In this document: in pieces, positions 1 through 6,800 of the stretch
Numbering within the stretch: position 1 is the first letter of the stretch
Layout of the letters: each line of letters begins with the position of its first letter
Assembly (NCBI GenBank): GCA_017394835.1
Contig: JAFPXD010000004.1
Span: 1 to 41,081, forward strand
Direction: 5' to 3'
DNA length: 41,081 bases
Source of the DNA: Clostridia bacterium
Lineage (GTDB): Bacteria > Bacillota > Clostridia > Christensenellales > CAG-138
The notes under the pieces: model-generated
Told to the model about the DNA's origin: nothing
What the model saw: only the letters and a program-made list of their open reading frames with translations
Databases searched by the model: none
Translations under genes and position numbers: made by a program

Positions 1-100
1 AAGCGTACCCAAAAACAATTCCAACCCGATAAAAACCGCTGCTTTCCGAATGGTTCAAGATCGCTTTCAAAGACAAACTCGGAAAGGGCGTAAAGAAAGA

Positions 101-137
101 GGCTGTTGCCTGCAATTTTCTTGCATTTGCAACAGCC
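101..137. repeat. stem-loop 1 of the ssrA-distal array
   Basis: The arms GGCTGTTGC (101-109) and GCAACAGCC (129-137) are perfect complements and enclose a smaller TGCAA/TTGCA hairpin. An A-rich stretch lies to the left and a T-rich stretch to the right, so it resembles a bidirectional intrinsic terminator. No gene next to it needs one. It is the leftmost of three such hairpins, at 101-137, 314-346 and 490-530. Confidence 0.5.
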
Positions 138-150
138 CCTTCTTTGTTGG

Positions 151-303
151 TGGAAGCAAGGGGAGTCTCCTCTCGCTTCGCTCGGTCAGGGCACGGTCCC
201 CCCGGTGCCTGCCGCCGCAGCCGCCGGGGCGTCCGCTGAAAAAGCCAAGCAGTTGGCTTTTTCTTTTCGCGGCCACCGCGCCCGGTTCGCCTCCCCTCGC
301 TTC
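151..303. repeat. palindromic repeat element, copy A (MITE-like)
   Basis: This 153 bp non-coding element has inverted ends: GGAAGCAAGGGGAG at 152-165 and CTCCCCTCGCTTC at 291-303. In the middle (238-263) is a perfect hairpin, AAAAAGCCAA and TTGGCTTTTT around a GCAG loop. The rest is very GC-rich. The architecture matches copy B at 352-481, so it is a repeated unit and not a chance palindrome. No coding sequence is credible here: the open frames are Arg/Pro-rich and lack ribosome binding sites. The function is unknown; it could be a non-autonomous mobile element or a structured RNA. Confidence 0.55.
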
Positions 304-313
304 TTCTTTTATA

Positions 314-346
314 CAAAAAAGTACAGGCGATGACTGTACTTTTTTG
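314..346. repeat. stem-loop 2 between the two palindromic elements
   Basis: Perfect 13-base arms, CAAAAAAGTACAG (314-326) and CTGTACTTTTTTG (334-346), enclose a 7-base loop. The A-run in one arm and T-run in the other give the form of a bidirectional intrinsic terminator. It separates copy A from copy B of the palindromic element. Confidence 0.6.
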
Positions 347-351
347 CATAG

Positions 352-481
352 TGGAGGCGAGGGGAGTCCTTTTCCGCGGCGGCGCATCCGCTTTCCGCCG
401 CGGCGTCCGCCTGAAAAAGCCAAGCGGTTGGCTTTTTCCGTTCGGCGGCCGCCCTTTCGGGGTTCGCTCCCCTCCCGCCTC
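352..481. repeat. palindromic repeat element, copy B (MITE-like)
   Basis: This 130 bp non-coding element has near-perfect inverted ends: GGAGGCGAGGGGAG at 353-366 and CTCCCCTCCCGCCTC at 467-481. A central perfect hairpin at 413-438 differs from that of copy A only in one loop base. A second GC-rich hairpin is possible around 374-405. The first 17 bases (352-368) are identical to 531-547, which is the acceptor and T-arm end of the tmRNA gene. The element therefore either copied the tmRNA 3' end or marks an attachment-site duplication next to ssrA. Confidence 0.6.
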
Positions 482-489
482 AACATAGA

Positions 490-530
490 CCAAAAGAAAG
501 CACAGGCAGTTCGCCTGTGCTTTCTTTTGG
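490..530 (-). terminator. intrinsic terminator of ssrA (stem-loop 3)
   Basis: The arms at 490-507 and 513-530 are perfectly complementary over 18 bases around the loop AGTTC. On the minus strand the stem begins in the encoded CCA end of the tmRNA (528-530), and its descending arm is T-rich, as expected for an intrinsic terminator. It is palindromic and could stop transcription from either side. Confidence 0.8.
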
Positions 531-881
531 TGGAGGCGAGGGGAGTCGAACCCCTGTCCGAAAACCTGTCTGCAAGACTTTCTACGAGCGTAGCCGGCGC
601 ATTGGGTCTTTCGTTTCCGTACGCCCACCGGCGGGCTTACGGATCCGGCAGCCTCTTAATCCCGCCGCAGCTGAGGCAGACTGCGGTTGGTTCCCCACAT
701 TGATGATGCCCGTATCTTACGCCGTGGGAAGCTTAAGGCGGACAGTCGGGCGGTTAGGCCGCGACAGGCATGTAACTGTTGTTGTCAGTTATATTTAAGA
801 ATTTCCCGATTTTAACGAAGCTCGGGGCTTCGGCTCGCTTATCCGGCATCCATGATCCCCGTCGAAACCATTTACGCCCCC
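528..881 (-). ncRNA. ssrA: tmRNA (transfer-messenger RNA)
   Basis: One-piece tmRNA of about 354 nt. The 5' end (881 downward) reads GGGGGCG and pairs, with one G-U, with CGCCTCC at the 3' end (538-532), followed by A and an encoded CCA. The 5' domain has the conserved GGTTTCGACGGGG and the 3' domain the T-arm GGGGTTCGACTCCCC. The internal frame ends in a tag with C-terminus DNNSYMPVAA and a TAA at 754-756. By comparison with tmRNAs where the resume codon follows ATAACT, it probably resumes at GAC, giving the tag (A)DNNSYMPVAA; the resume codon is inferred. The RNA rescues stalled ribosomes with SmpB, encoded 35 nt upstream. No separate promoter is obvious, so co-transcription with smpB is likely. 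Confidence 0.95.
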
Positions 882-916
882 ATGCGGCGCCCCATGCCAA
901 GGCGCGCGTATGAATA

Positions 917-1390
917 TCAGTCGGAATACCTATCCCCCTTGCGGCGAAGCTCCATCTGGCGCTTCGCATCCTTTTCGGCAAGATCGTGCCGCTTATCGTA
1001 GAGCTTTTTGCCCTTGGCGACGGCGAGCTCCATCTTGACGAGCCCATCCTTTATATAGAGGGAGAGGGGGATGAGGCTGTACCCGTCCGCTTCGGAAAGC
1101 GCACGGAGCTTCAGTATTTCCCGCTTGTGGAGCAGGAGCTTCCTTTCACGGAAGGGATCGCGGTTGAAGATATTGCCCTGCTCATAGGGTGAAACGTGCA
1201 TGCCGACGACCAGCGCCTCGCCGTTTTTTATCTTGACGTAGGAATCCTTTATATTGACCTTGCCGGCCCTTATGGATTTCACTTCCGTGCCCACCAGCGC
1301 AAGGCCCGCTTCATAGGTATCTTCAATGAAATAATCGTGCCTCGCCTTGCGATTTTCGGCGACGGAACGCCTGCCCTTTTTTATCGGCAT
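917..1390 (-). CDS. smpB: SsrA-binding protein SmpB
   Basis: A 157-residue protein of normal SmpB length. It binds the tRNA-like domain of tmRNA and delivers it to stalled ribosomes for trans-translation. Recognisable family segments are [30 protein letters not shown] and DSYVKI near the N terminus, HVSPYEQGN mid-protein, and the basic tail [18 protein letters not shown] that enters the mRNA channel. The start is an ATG preceded by AAAGGAGG at good spacing. It lies between secG upstream and ssrA only 35 nt downstream, the common Firmicutes arrangement, although the rnr (RNase R) gene often found before smpB is absent. A hairpin in the secG-smpB gap probably sets its level relative to secG. 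Confidence 0.97.
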   Translation of the reverse strand: MPIKKGRRSVAENRKARHDYFIEDTYEAGLALVGTEVKSIRAGKVNIKDSYVKIKNGEALVVGMHVSPYEQGNIFNRDPFRERKLLLHKREILKLRALSEADGYSLIPLSLYIKDGLVKMELAVAKGKKLYDKRHDLAEKDAKRQMELRRKGDRYSD

Positions 1391-1417
1391 ATCGCGACCT
1401 CCTTTCCTTAAGGATGA

Positions 1418-1451
1418 TAAAAGCGCAGCACCCCTTTGGGGAAGCCGCGCT
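1418..1451 (-). terminator. hairpin between secG and smpB (terminator or attenuator)
   Basis: On the minus strand AGCGCGGC pairs with GCTGCGCT (one mismatch), continuing inward as CCCC-AAA-GGGG, and is followed by TTTTATC. It lies in the 81 bp gap after secG. Because smpB has no obvious promoter of its own, partial termination is the likeliest role. Confidence 0.65.
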
Positions 1452-1471
1452 CGATCACATGGGTTATGTTA

Positions 1472-1768
1472 TCAGAAGATGTTGCGGATTACGCCCGCGG
1501 CGGCTTTGGGAGTGAACCACTTGGTGAAGGCGGGCATGAGGAGCATCAGAACGGCGAGCACCGCGACGACGATCGCGAGGATGACCGTAAGCTTCTGAAG
1601 CTGCTTTTCACGGCTGGCCTTCTTGCCGCGGCTGCTGATCGCGGTAGTCTCGGAACCGAAAGCGCTGCCGAGGCCGGAGTTCTTGGAATCCTGCGCGAGA
1701 ACTACGATCACGAGGAGCACAGCCGCGATGAGCAGGAGGAAATTTACTACGATTTCAAAAATATCCAT
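1472..1768 (-). CDS. secG: preprotein translocase subunit SecG
   Basis: A 98-residue protein with two membrane segments (about residues 5-25 and 60-80). They are joined by a loop containing AQDSKNSGLGSAFG, the SecG family signature between the helices (Q.....GLGSAFG). SecG is the small non-essential subunit of the SecYEG channel and helps SecA-driven export. The second helix is followed by a short tail ending in RNIF, slightly longer than in many homologues. A strong promoter lies just upstream (1804-1832), and GAAAGGAAAC precedes the ATG. It is followed by the smpB-ssrA pair, which probably depends on the same promoter. Confidence 0.93.
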   Translation of the reverse strand: MDIFEIVVNFLLLIAAVLLVIVVLAQDSKNSGLGSAFGSETTAISSRGKKASREKQLQKLTVILAIVVAVLAVLMLLMPAFTKWFTPKAAAGVIRNIF

Positions 1769-1803
1769 GGTTGTTTCCTTTCAAAAATTCAACTGCAAAA
1801 GTC

Positions 1804-1832
1804 ATTATACCACCATGCCCGCTTCAATGCAA
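1804..1832 (-). promoter_or_regulatory. sigma-A promoter of secG-smpB-ssrA
   Basis: On the minus strand, TTGCAT (1832-1827) is followed after exactly 17 nt by TATAAT (1809-1804), preceded by TGG so that an extended -10 (TGnTATAAT) is present. Predicted transcription starts about 30 nt before the secG ATG. Confidence 0.75.
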
Positions 1833-1886
1833 TAGCAAAAGCGGTATATTTTGGCTTTTTAGGCAGGGTTTTATTGCCTTTTTGGC

Positions 1887-3425
1887 TCACCTGACTATAA
1901 GGCTCTCCTCCGTCATCGCCTCCGGCTTTTCAAGGCCCATCATTTCGAGGAGCGTGGGAGCGATGTTCCCGAGCCTGCCGCCCTCCTTCAGGGAGACGCT
2001 TTCCGCGTCCTCCGCGACGTAAATGAGCGGAACGGGATTGGTGGTATGAGCCGTCATGGGCTTGCCGTTTTCGGCCATTGTCTCGCAGTTGCCGTGATCC
2101 GCGGTGACAAGGCATCGGCCGCCTTCCTTCACTATCTCGGCCACAACTCTGCCTACGCATTCGTCAACGGCATGCACCGCGCTTATGACCGCGGGTCTTA
2201 CCGCCGTATGCCCCACCATATCGGGGTTGGCGAAATTCATCACCAGAAGATCGAATTTATGCGAGCGGACTGCGTTCACGGCGATCTCCGCAAGATCGTA
2301 GGCGCGCATTTCGGGTGCAAGATCGTAGGTTTCGACCTTAGGCGAGGGGAGGATGATATGCTCCTCGCCCGCGCTTATCTCATCCGTGCCGCCGTTGAAG
2401 AAGAACGTGACGTGGCGCTTCTTTTCGCTTTCCGCAAGACGGAGCTGGGTCATTCCCTTGGAGGATACGTACTCCCCGAGCAGATCCTTGTGGTGGATGG
2501 GGCGGAAGGCAATATCGGCAAGGCCGTCGAAATCGTCGCGGTAGAGGGTCATGCAGACGTAATGCGTCTTTATGAAGCCGCGCTTGCGCTCGAAATAATT
2601 GTAATCCTCGAATATGAAGGCTTCGGTGATCTCGGTGGGGCGGTCGGTGCGGAAATTGAAGAATATGACACTGTCGTTTTCCTCGACCGTCGCTATGGGC
2701 CTGCCTTCCTTCGTTATGACGGCGGGGACAATGAATTCATCCGTCTTGCCGTTTTCATACGAATGCTCGACGGCGGAAACGGGATCCGGCTCGAAAACGC
2801 CTTCACCGTTCACTATGGCGTCAAAGCCCGCCTTGACGCGTTCGTAGCGCTTATCGCGGTCCATGCCCCAGAACCGGCCCTGGACCGTGGCGATCTCGCC
2901 CACGCCTATCTCGCGGCATTTCGCCATGACTTCCTTAATATAGCCGAGACCGCTCGTGGGCGGGGTATCGCGCCCATCCATGAAGCAGTGGATATAGACA
3001 TTTTCAAGCCCTTCGCGCTTTGCAAGCTCCAGCAGAGCGTAAAGATGCCCGAGGCGCGAATGGATGCCGCCATCGGAACAGAGCCCCAGAAGGTGCAGGG
3101 AAGAACCATGCTTTTTGCAGTTTTCGACCGCGCCCATGAAGGCGGGGTTTTTGAAGAATTCGCCGTTCGCTATGGCGTTTTCGATGCGGGGGTAATCCTG
3201 GAATACGACCCTGCCCGCGCCGAGGTTCATATGGCCTACCTCGGAATTGCCCATCTGCCCCGCGGGAAGCCCGACGTCCATGCCGGAAGCTTCTATGAGG
3301 GTATGGGGATAGCGTGCCTTCAGCGCGCGGATATTGCGGATGCCGTCTATGCGGACGGCGTTCTCCTCCGCCTCCCTGCGATAGCCGAAGCCGTCAAGAA
3401 TAATAAGTGCCGTAAGTTTTTTCAT
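1887..3425 (-). CDS. gpmI: 2,3-bisphosphoglycerate-independent phosphoglycerate mutase
   Basis: A 512-residue cytosolic glycolytic enzyme that interconverts 3- and 2-phosphoglycerate using a phospho-serine intermediate and two divalent metals (Mn or Co in this family). The alkaline-phosphatase-like metal site is visible: DGFGY (11-15), catalytic Ser61 in GNSEVGH, DGRDTPP (150-156), NPDMVGHT (400-407) and DHGNCE (443-448). The length is typical. The ATG start is preceded by only a weak ribosome-binding sequence, so its translation may depend on coupling or on the stem-loop just upstream (3442-3469). It follows the pgk-tpiA fusion, giving a glycolytic unit in pathway order; gap and eno are not in the window. 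Confidence 0.96.
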   Translation of the reverse strand: MKKLTALIILDGFGYRREAEENAVRIDGIRNIRALKARYPHTLIEASGMDVGLPAGQMGNSEVGHMNLGAGRVVFQDYPRIENAIANGEFFKNPAFMGAVENCKKHGSSLHLLGLCSDGGIHSRLGHLYALLELAKREGLENVYIHCFMDGRDTPPTSGLGYIKEVMAKCREIGVGEIATVQGRFWGMDRDKRYERVKAGFDAIVNGEGVFEPDPVSAVEHSYENGKTDEFIVPAVITKEGRPIATVEENDSVIFFNFRTDRPTEITEAFIFEDYNYFERKRGFIKTHYVCMTLYRDDFDGLADIAFRPIHHKDLLGEYVSSKGMTQLRLAESEKKRHVTFFFNGGTDEISAGEEHIILPSPKVETYDLAPEMRAYDLAEIAVNAVRSHKFDLLVMNFANPDMVGHTAVRPAVISAVHAVDECVGRVVAEIVKEGGRCLVTADHGNCETMAENGKPMTAHTTNPVPLIYVAEDAESVSLKEGGRLGNIAPTLLEMMGLEKPEAMTEESLIVR

Positions 3426-3441
3426 TGGGATGCTGCGTTAT

Positions 3442-3469
3442 GCGGGCGCTCCCTTTAAGAAGCGCCCGC
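3442..3469 (-). other. intercistronic stem-loop between pgk-tpiA and gpmI
   Basis: The arms GCGGGCGCT (3442-3450) and AGCGCCCGC (3461-3469) pair perfectly over 9 bp around a 10 nt loop. No T-run follows in the direction of transcription, so this looks like an RNA-stabilising or processing hairpin and not a terminator. Confidence 0.55.
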
Positions 3470-3486
3470 GGGTCTGTTTTGGGGCG

Positions 3487-5421
3487 TCAGTCGAGAACGA
3501 CGTGACTGAAATCAACGGGTTTAAGCGAAGCGCCGCCGATAAGGCCGCCGTCGATATTGGGCATGGCCTTTAAGCCGTGGGCGTTCTTCGCGTTCATGGA
3601 GCCGCCGTAGAGGATGTGGATATCATTCGCCGCTTCCTCGCCGTAGAGCCTGCCGAATTCGGCGCGGATCATGCCGATGGTGCGGTCGGCTTCCTCATCC
3701 GAAGCGGTCTTGCCGGTGCCGATGGCCCAGATGGGCTCGTAAGCGATAACGACCTTCAACGCGTCGGCCGCGTCGAAGCCCGCAAAGGCGCCCCTTACCT
3801 GGGAGGCAAGGAATTCATCGGTAACGCCGGCTTCGCGCTGCTCGAGGGTCTCGCCCACGCAGACGATGGGGGTGACGCCGGCGGCTATCGCGGCCTTCAT
3901 GCGGGAGTTGACGGTCTCATCCGTCTCGCCGAAATACTGGCGGCGCTCGCTGTGGCCGATTATGGCGTATTCGACGCCGAGCTCCTTGAGCATCTTAGCG
4001 GAGACTTCGCCGGTGAAGGCGCCCTTTTCCGCCCAGTGGATATTCTGTGCGCCGAGCCTTACGTTGGAGCCCTTTATGATGGGAGCGACGAAGGGGATAT
4101 CGACGTAGGGCGGGCATACAACTACCTCCGCCTCCGCCTCGCGGACGAGGGGCAGAAGCTCGCGGACGAGAGCGGCCGCCTCGGAGGGGGTCATATTCAT
4201 CTTCCAGTTGCCCGCGATGAACTTACGGCGGCCCTGCTTATCGTTGAGCGCCGCAACGCCGGGCAGGGTCTTGCCCTCAAGGAATTCGAGGGAAGCGCCG
4301 CCGCCGGTGGAGATATGGCTCATCTTATCGCCGAGGCCGAACTTGTTGACGGCGGAAGCGGAATCGCCGCCGCCTATGATGGTGGTGCCTTCGCACTCGG
4401 CGCAGGCCAGAGCGACCGCCTCGGTGCCCTTCGCGAAGGGGGCCATTTCGAACACGCCCATGGGGCCGTTCCAAACGACGGTCTTGGCTTCCTTTATGAC
4501 GTCGCCGTAAAGCTTCGCGGTGGCTTCGCCTATGTCAAGGCCTTCCCAGCCTTCGGGCATGGCGTCATAGGGAACGGTCTGCCTTTCGGCTTCTTCGGAA
4601 AACTCCTTTGCAACAACGCAGTCAACGGGGAGCAGGAGACGGACGCCGCGCGCTTTCGCATCGTCCATCAGGGACTTCGCAAGATCGATGGAGGCTTCGT
4701 CAACGAGGGAATTGCCCACGGAAAGGCCCATCGCCTTGTAGAAGGTGTAGCTCATTGCGCCGCCGATGAGCAGGGTGTCGCACTTCTTGAGCAGGTTGGT
4801 GATAACGCCGATCTTATCCGCGACCTTCTTGCCGCCAAGAATGGCAACGAAGGGACGGTCGGGATTCTCAAGCGCCTTGCCCATGAAGGAAAGCTCCTTT
4901 TCAATGAGGAAGCCGCATGCGGCGGGCAGATGCTCCGCAACGCCCGCGGTGGAGGCGTGGGCGCGGTGGACGGTGCCGAACGCATCGGAAACGTAAAGAT
5001 CCGCATAGGAGGCGAGCTTCTTTGCGAATTCGGGATCGTTCTTCTCCTCCTCGGCATGGAAGCGGAGGTTTTCGAGGAGCACGATCTCACCATCCTGCAT
5101 GGCGGCGATCTTCCGGGCGGCGTCCTCTCCTATTACATCGTTTGCGAAAACGACCTTAACGCCGGGCAGGAGCTCCTGCAGCCTCTTCGCAACGGGCGCA
5201 AGACTCATTTCGGGAACGAACTTGCCCTTGGGACGGCCGAGATGGGAGCAGAGTATGACCTTCGCGCCGCGTTCGACGAGATACTTGATGGTGGGCAGGG
5301 CGCCCATGATGCGGCTCTCATCGTCGATCTTGAGCTCCTTGTTGAGGGGCACGTTGAAATCGACGCGCACGAGCACGCGCTTGCCGGTTACGTTGAGATC
5401 CTTGACAGTCATTTTGTTCAT
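3487..5421 (-). CDS. pgk-tpiA: bifunctional phosphoglycerate kinase / triosephosphate isomerase fusion
   Basis: A single uninterrupted 644-residue frame joins two glycolytic enzymes. Residues 1 to about 394 are phosphoglycerate kinase: RVDFNVP (19-25), SHLGRPKG (59-66), GGKKVADK (196-203), the nucleotide-site GGGDSAS (350-356) and GGGASLEF (373-380). After a linker of only a few residues, residues about 398-644 are triosephosphate isomerase with all catalytic residues: NWKMN (Lys407), GHSERR (His490) and [11 protein letters not shown] (Glu562), plus the phosphate-binding YGGS (605-608). Most bacteria make these as separate proteins; a PGK-TIM fusion is known from Thermotoga maritima. No frameshift or internal start of obvious strength marks the junction. 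The ATG has GGAGG eight bases upstream. gpmI follows in the same direction. Confidence 0.95.
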   Translation of the reverse strand: MNKMTVKDLNVTGKRVLVRVDFNVPLNKELKIDDESRIMGALPTIKYLVERGAKVILCSHLGRPKGKFVPEMSLAPVAKRLQELLPGVKVVFANDVIGEDAARKIAAMQDGEIVLLENLRFHAEEEKNDPEFAKKLASYADLYVSDAFGTVHRAHASTAGVAEHLPAACGFLIEKELSFMGKALENPDRPFVAILGGKKVADKIGVITNLLKKCDTLLIGGAMSYTFYKAMGLSVGNSLVDEASIDLAKSLMDDAKARGVRLLLPVDCVVAKEFSEEAERQTVPYDAMPEGWEGLDIGEATAKLYGDVIKEAKTVVWNGPMGVFEMAPFAKGTEAVALACAECEGTTIIGGGDSASAVNKFGLGDKMSHISTGGGASLEFLEGKTLPGVAALNDKQGRRKFIAGNWKMNMTPSEAAALVRELLPLVREAEAEVVVCPPYVDIPFVAPIIKGSNVRLGAQNIHWAEKGAFTGEVSAKMLKELGVEYAIIGHSERRQYFGETDETVNSRMKAAIAAGVTPIVCVGETLEQREAGVTDEFLASQVRGAFAGFDAADALKVVIAYEPIWAIGTGKTASDEEADRTIGMIRAEFGRLYGEEAANDIHILYGGSMNAKNAHGLKAMPNIDGGLIGGASLKPVDFSHVVLD

Positions 5422-5459
5422 AATGTATTTCCTCCGTTGAAGTTTGTTTTTTATTGCAG

Positions 5460-5484
5460 GGAGCCGGCAAAAAAGCCATGCTCC
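5460..5484 (-). other. weak stem-loop in the U32-pgk gap
   Basis: GGAGC and GCTCC, with inner GGC/GCC pairing, enclose an A-run of six. A second short inverted repeat, GTCTGA/TCAGAC, straddles the U32 stop (about 5496-5514). Neither has a convincing T-run on the minus strand, so termination between the upstream operon and pgk-tpiA is uncertain. I could not place a confident pgk promoter in the 5422-5508 gap. Confidence 0.3.
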
Positions 5485-5508
5485 GTATAAACGCGGTCTG
5501 AAGCGGGA

Positions 5509-6798
5509 TCAGACGTCCTTCCTCAATATGTCGCCCGGGCTGAGCTTTTCGGGGCAGGCGATGCGGAGCCTTTCCTTCGGATGGGGCGCCGCGGGAACGC
5601 TCTCCCCCGCCTCGTTTTCGATCGCCGTCACGGTAAAGGAGCGGGCGACGTCCGAGGGGGCGAGAATGCCCAGAGTATCGCCGAGCTTGAAATTATTGCG
5701 CTGCTCTATGAGCGCTTCGCGCTTTTGCTCATCATACGCGATCACCACCGCAGAGATCTGCGCCTCCTGCGTGTAGCCGCCCGTCTCATATTCCATGAGC
5801 TCGCCGGGGTTTTCGCCGTAGAGGATATTGAGGCTTCTTTCCTTCCCGTAGGTGCCGCCGCGGCATTTTTCGCTTTCGCGGAAGGCGAAGCCCGTTGTGT
5901 AGGGCCTGTGGGAAAGGCGCATGAGCTCGCGCATTACGACTTCGATGGGGGCGCCGTCCAGCGCCATGCGATAGGCGTTCACGGCCGTCGCAACGTAGAG
6001 GATGGACTTCATCCGCCCCTCTATCTTTATACAGGATACGCCCGCTTCCTCTATCTCGCGAAGGTAGGGCGCAAGGCACATATCGCGGGAATTCAGCAGG
6101 AACGAGCCCCTGCCGTCCTCCTCGACGGTGAACCACTCGCCGCCCTTTCCCTTCTCGCGGAAGTTCGCGTGATAAACGCGGCCTCCCTCAAGCTCGTAAT
6201 TCCAGCGGCAGGGCTGCACGCACTCGCCCCGGTTGCTGTCCCGCCCGTCGATATAGTTCGAAAGCAGGCATCTGCCCGAGAAGCTTACGCACATGGCTCC
6301 GTGAACGAACATTTCAAGCTCCAGCTCCTTCGGGATGCGGGAGCGGATGAGCTTTATCTCATCCAAGGTGAGCTCGCGTGCGAGCACTATGCGGCTCACA
6401 CCCTGATCGTACCAGAAGGAAGCCGCCTCGGAATTCAAGGTGTTCGCCTGTGTGGAAAGGTGGAGCGGCATATCGGGCGCGATCCTCCGCGAAAGGCGGA
6501 TGACCGCGGGATCGTTAACAATGAGCGCGTCCGCTCCGCTTTCGCGCAGGGCGCCGAGGGTGCTTTTAAGCTCCTCCAGCTCGCCGTCGCGGATGAAGGA
6601 ATTGACGGTGATATAGACCTTTACCCCATGCCCGTGAGCATAGGCGATCGTTTCCGGAAGGGTCTCCGCTTCGAAATTATCCGCGAGATTGCGCAGGGAA
6701 AAGGCGGGAAGCCCCATATAGACGGCGTTCGCCCCGTAGCGTATGGCGGTATCGAATCGTTCGCGGTTCCCCGCGGGAGCAAGCAGCTCAAGCTTCAT
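5509..6798 (-). CDS. peptidase U32 family protein, probable tRNA uridine hydroxylation enzyme (TrhP-like)
   Basis: A 429-residue U32-family protein. It opens with ELLAPAGNRE, the usual start of this family, and carries the U32 signature EMFVHGAMCVSFSGRCLLS around residues 162-180. Cysteines 170, 177, 193 and 197 are candidate iron-sulfur ligands; RSRIPKELELE precedes the signature. Family members once called collagenases are now known as TrhP/RlhA-type enzymes that make 5-hydroxyuridine in tRNA (or hydroxycytidine in rRNA) using prephenate; that role here is by family, and the exact substrate is not shown by sequence. I start at the ATG at 6798, which has GGGGGA at proper spacing; a TTG six bases earlier would overlap the mltG stop. 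It is the last gene of the run beginning with cdaA. Confidence 0.85.
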   Translation of the reverse strand: MKLELLAPAGNRERFDTAIRYGANAVYMGLPAFSLRNLADNFEAETLPETIAYAHGHGVKVYITVNSFIRDGELEELKSTLGALRESGADALIVNDPAVIRLSRRIAPDMPLHLSTQANTLNSEAASFWYDQGVSRIVLARELTLDEIKLIRSRIPKELELEMFVHGAMCVSFSGRCLLSNYIDGRDSNRGECVQPCRWNYELEGGRVYHANFREKGKGGEWFTVEEDGRGSFLLNSRDMCLAPYLREIEEAGVSCIKIEGRMKSILYVATAVNAYRMALDGAPIEVVMRELMRLSHRPYTTGFAFRESEKCRGGTYGKERSLNILYGENPGELMEYETGGYTQEAQISAVVIAYDEQKREALIEQRNNFKLGDTLGILAPSDVARSFTVTAIENEAGESVPAAPHPKERLRIACPEKLSPGDILRKDV

Positions 6799-6800
6799 TA

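Noticed and set aside
352..368. A separate tRNA gene at the second copy of the tmRNA-like end
   Set aside because: Only the 17-base T-arm/acceptor-like part is present; no D-arm, anticodon arm or matching 5' acceptor can be found.
50..703. Open frames of 75-217 codons on both strands across the ssrA-distal repeats
   Set aside because: They run through hairpins, repeat elements and the tmRNA gene, have Arg/Pro/Ser-rich composition, no ribosome binding sites and no recognisable domains.
1860..1880. Terminator for gpmI
   Set aside because: AGGCA/TGCCT forms only a weak 5 bp stem, and the T-run is on the plus strand, where no gene ends; on the gpmI strand it is followed by As.
3577..5490. A 637-codon open frame on the plus strand opposite pgk-tpiA
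   Set aside because: The minus strand encodes an unmistakable two-domain enzyme here; the long antisense frame is a side effect of high GC and codon bias. The same applies to 2046-3458 opposite gpmI and 20799-22451 opposite nifS.
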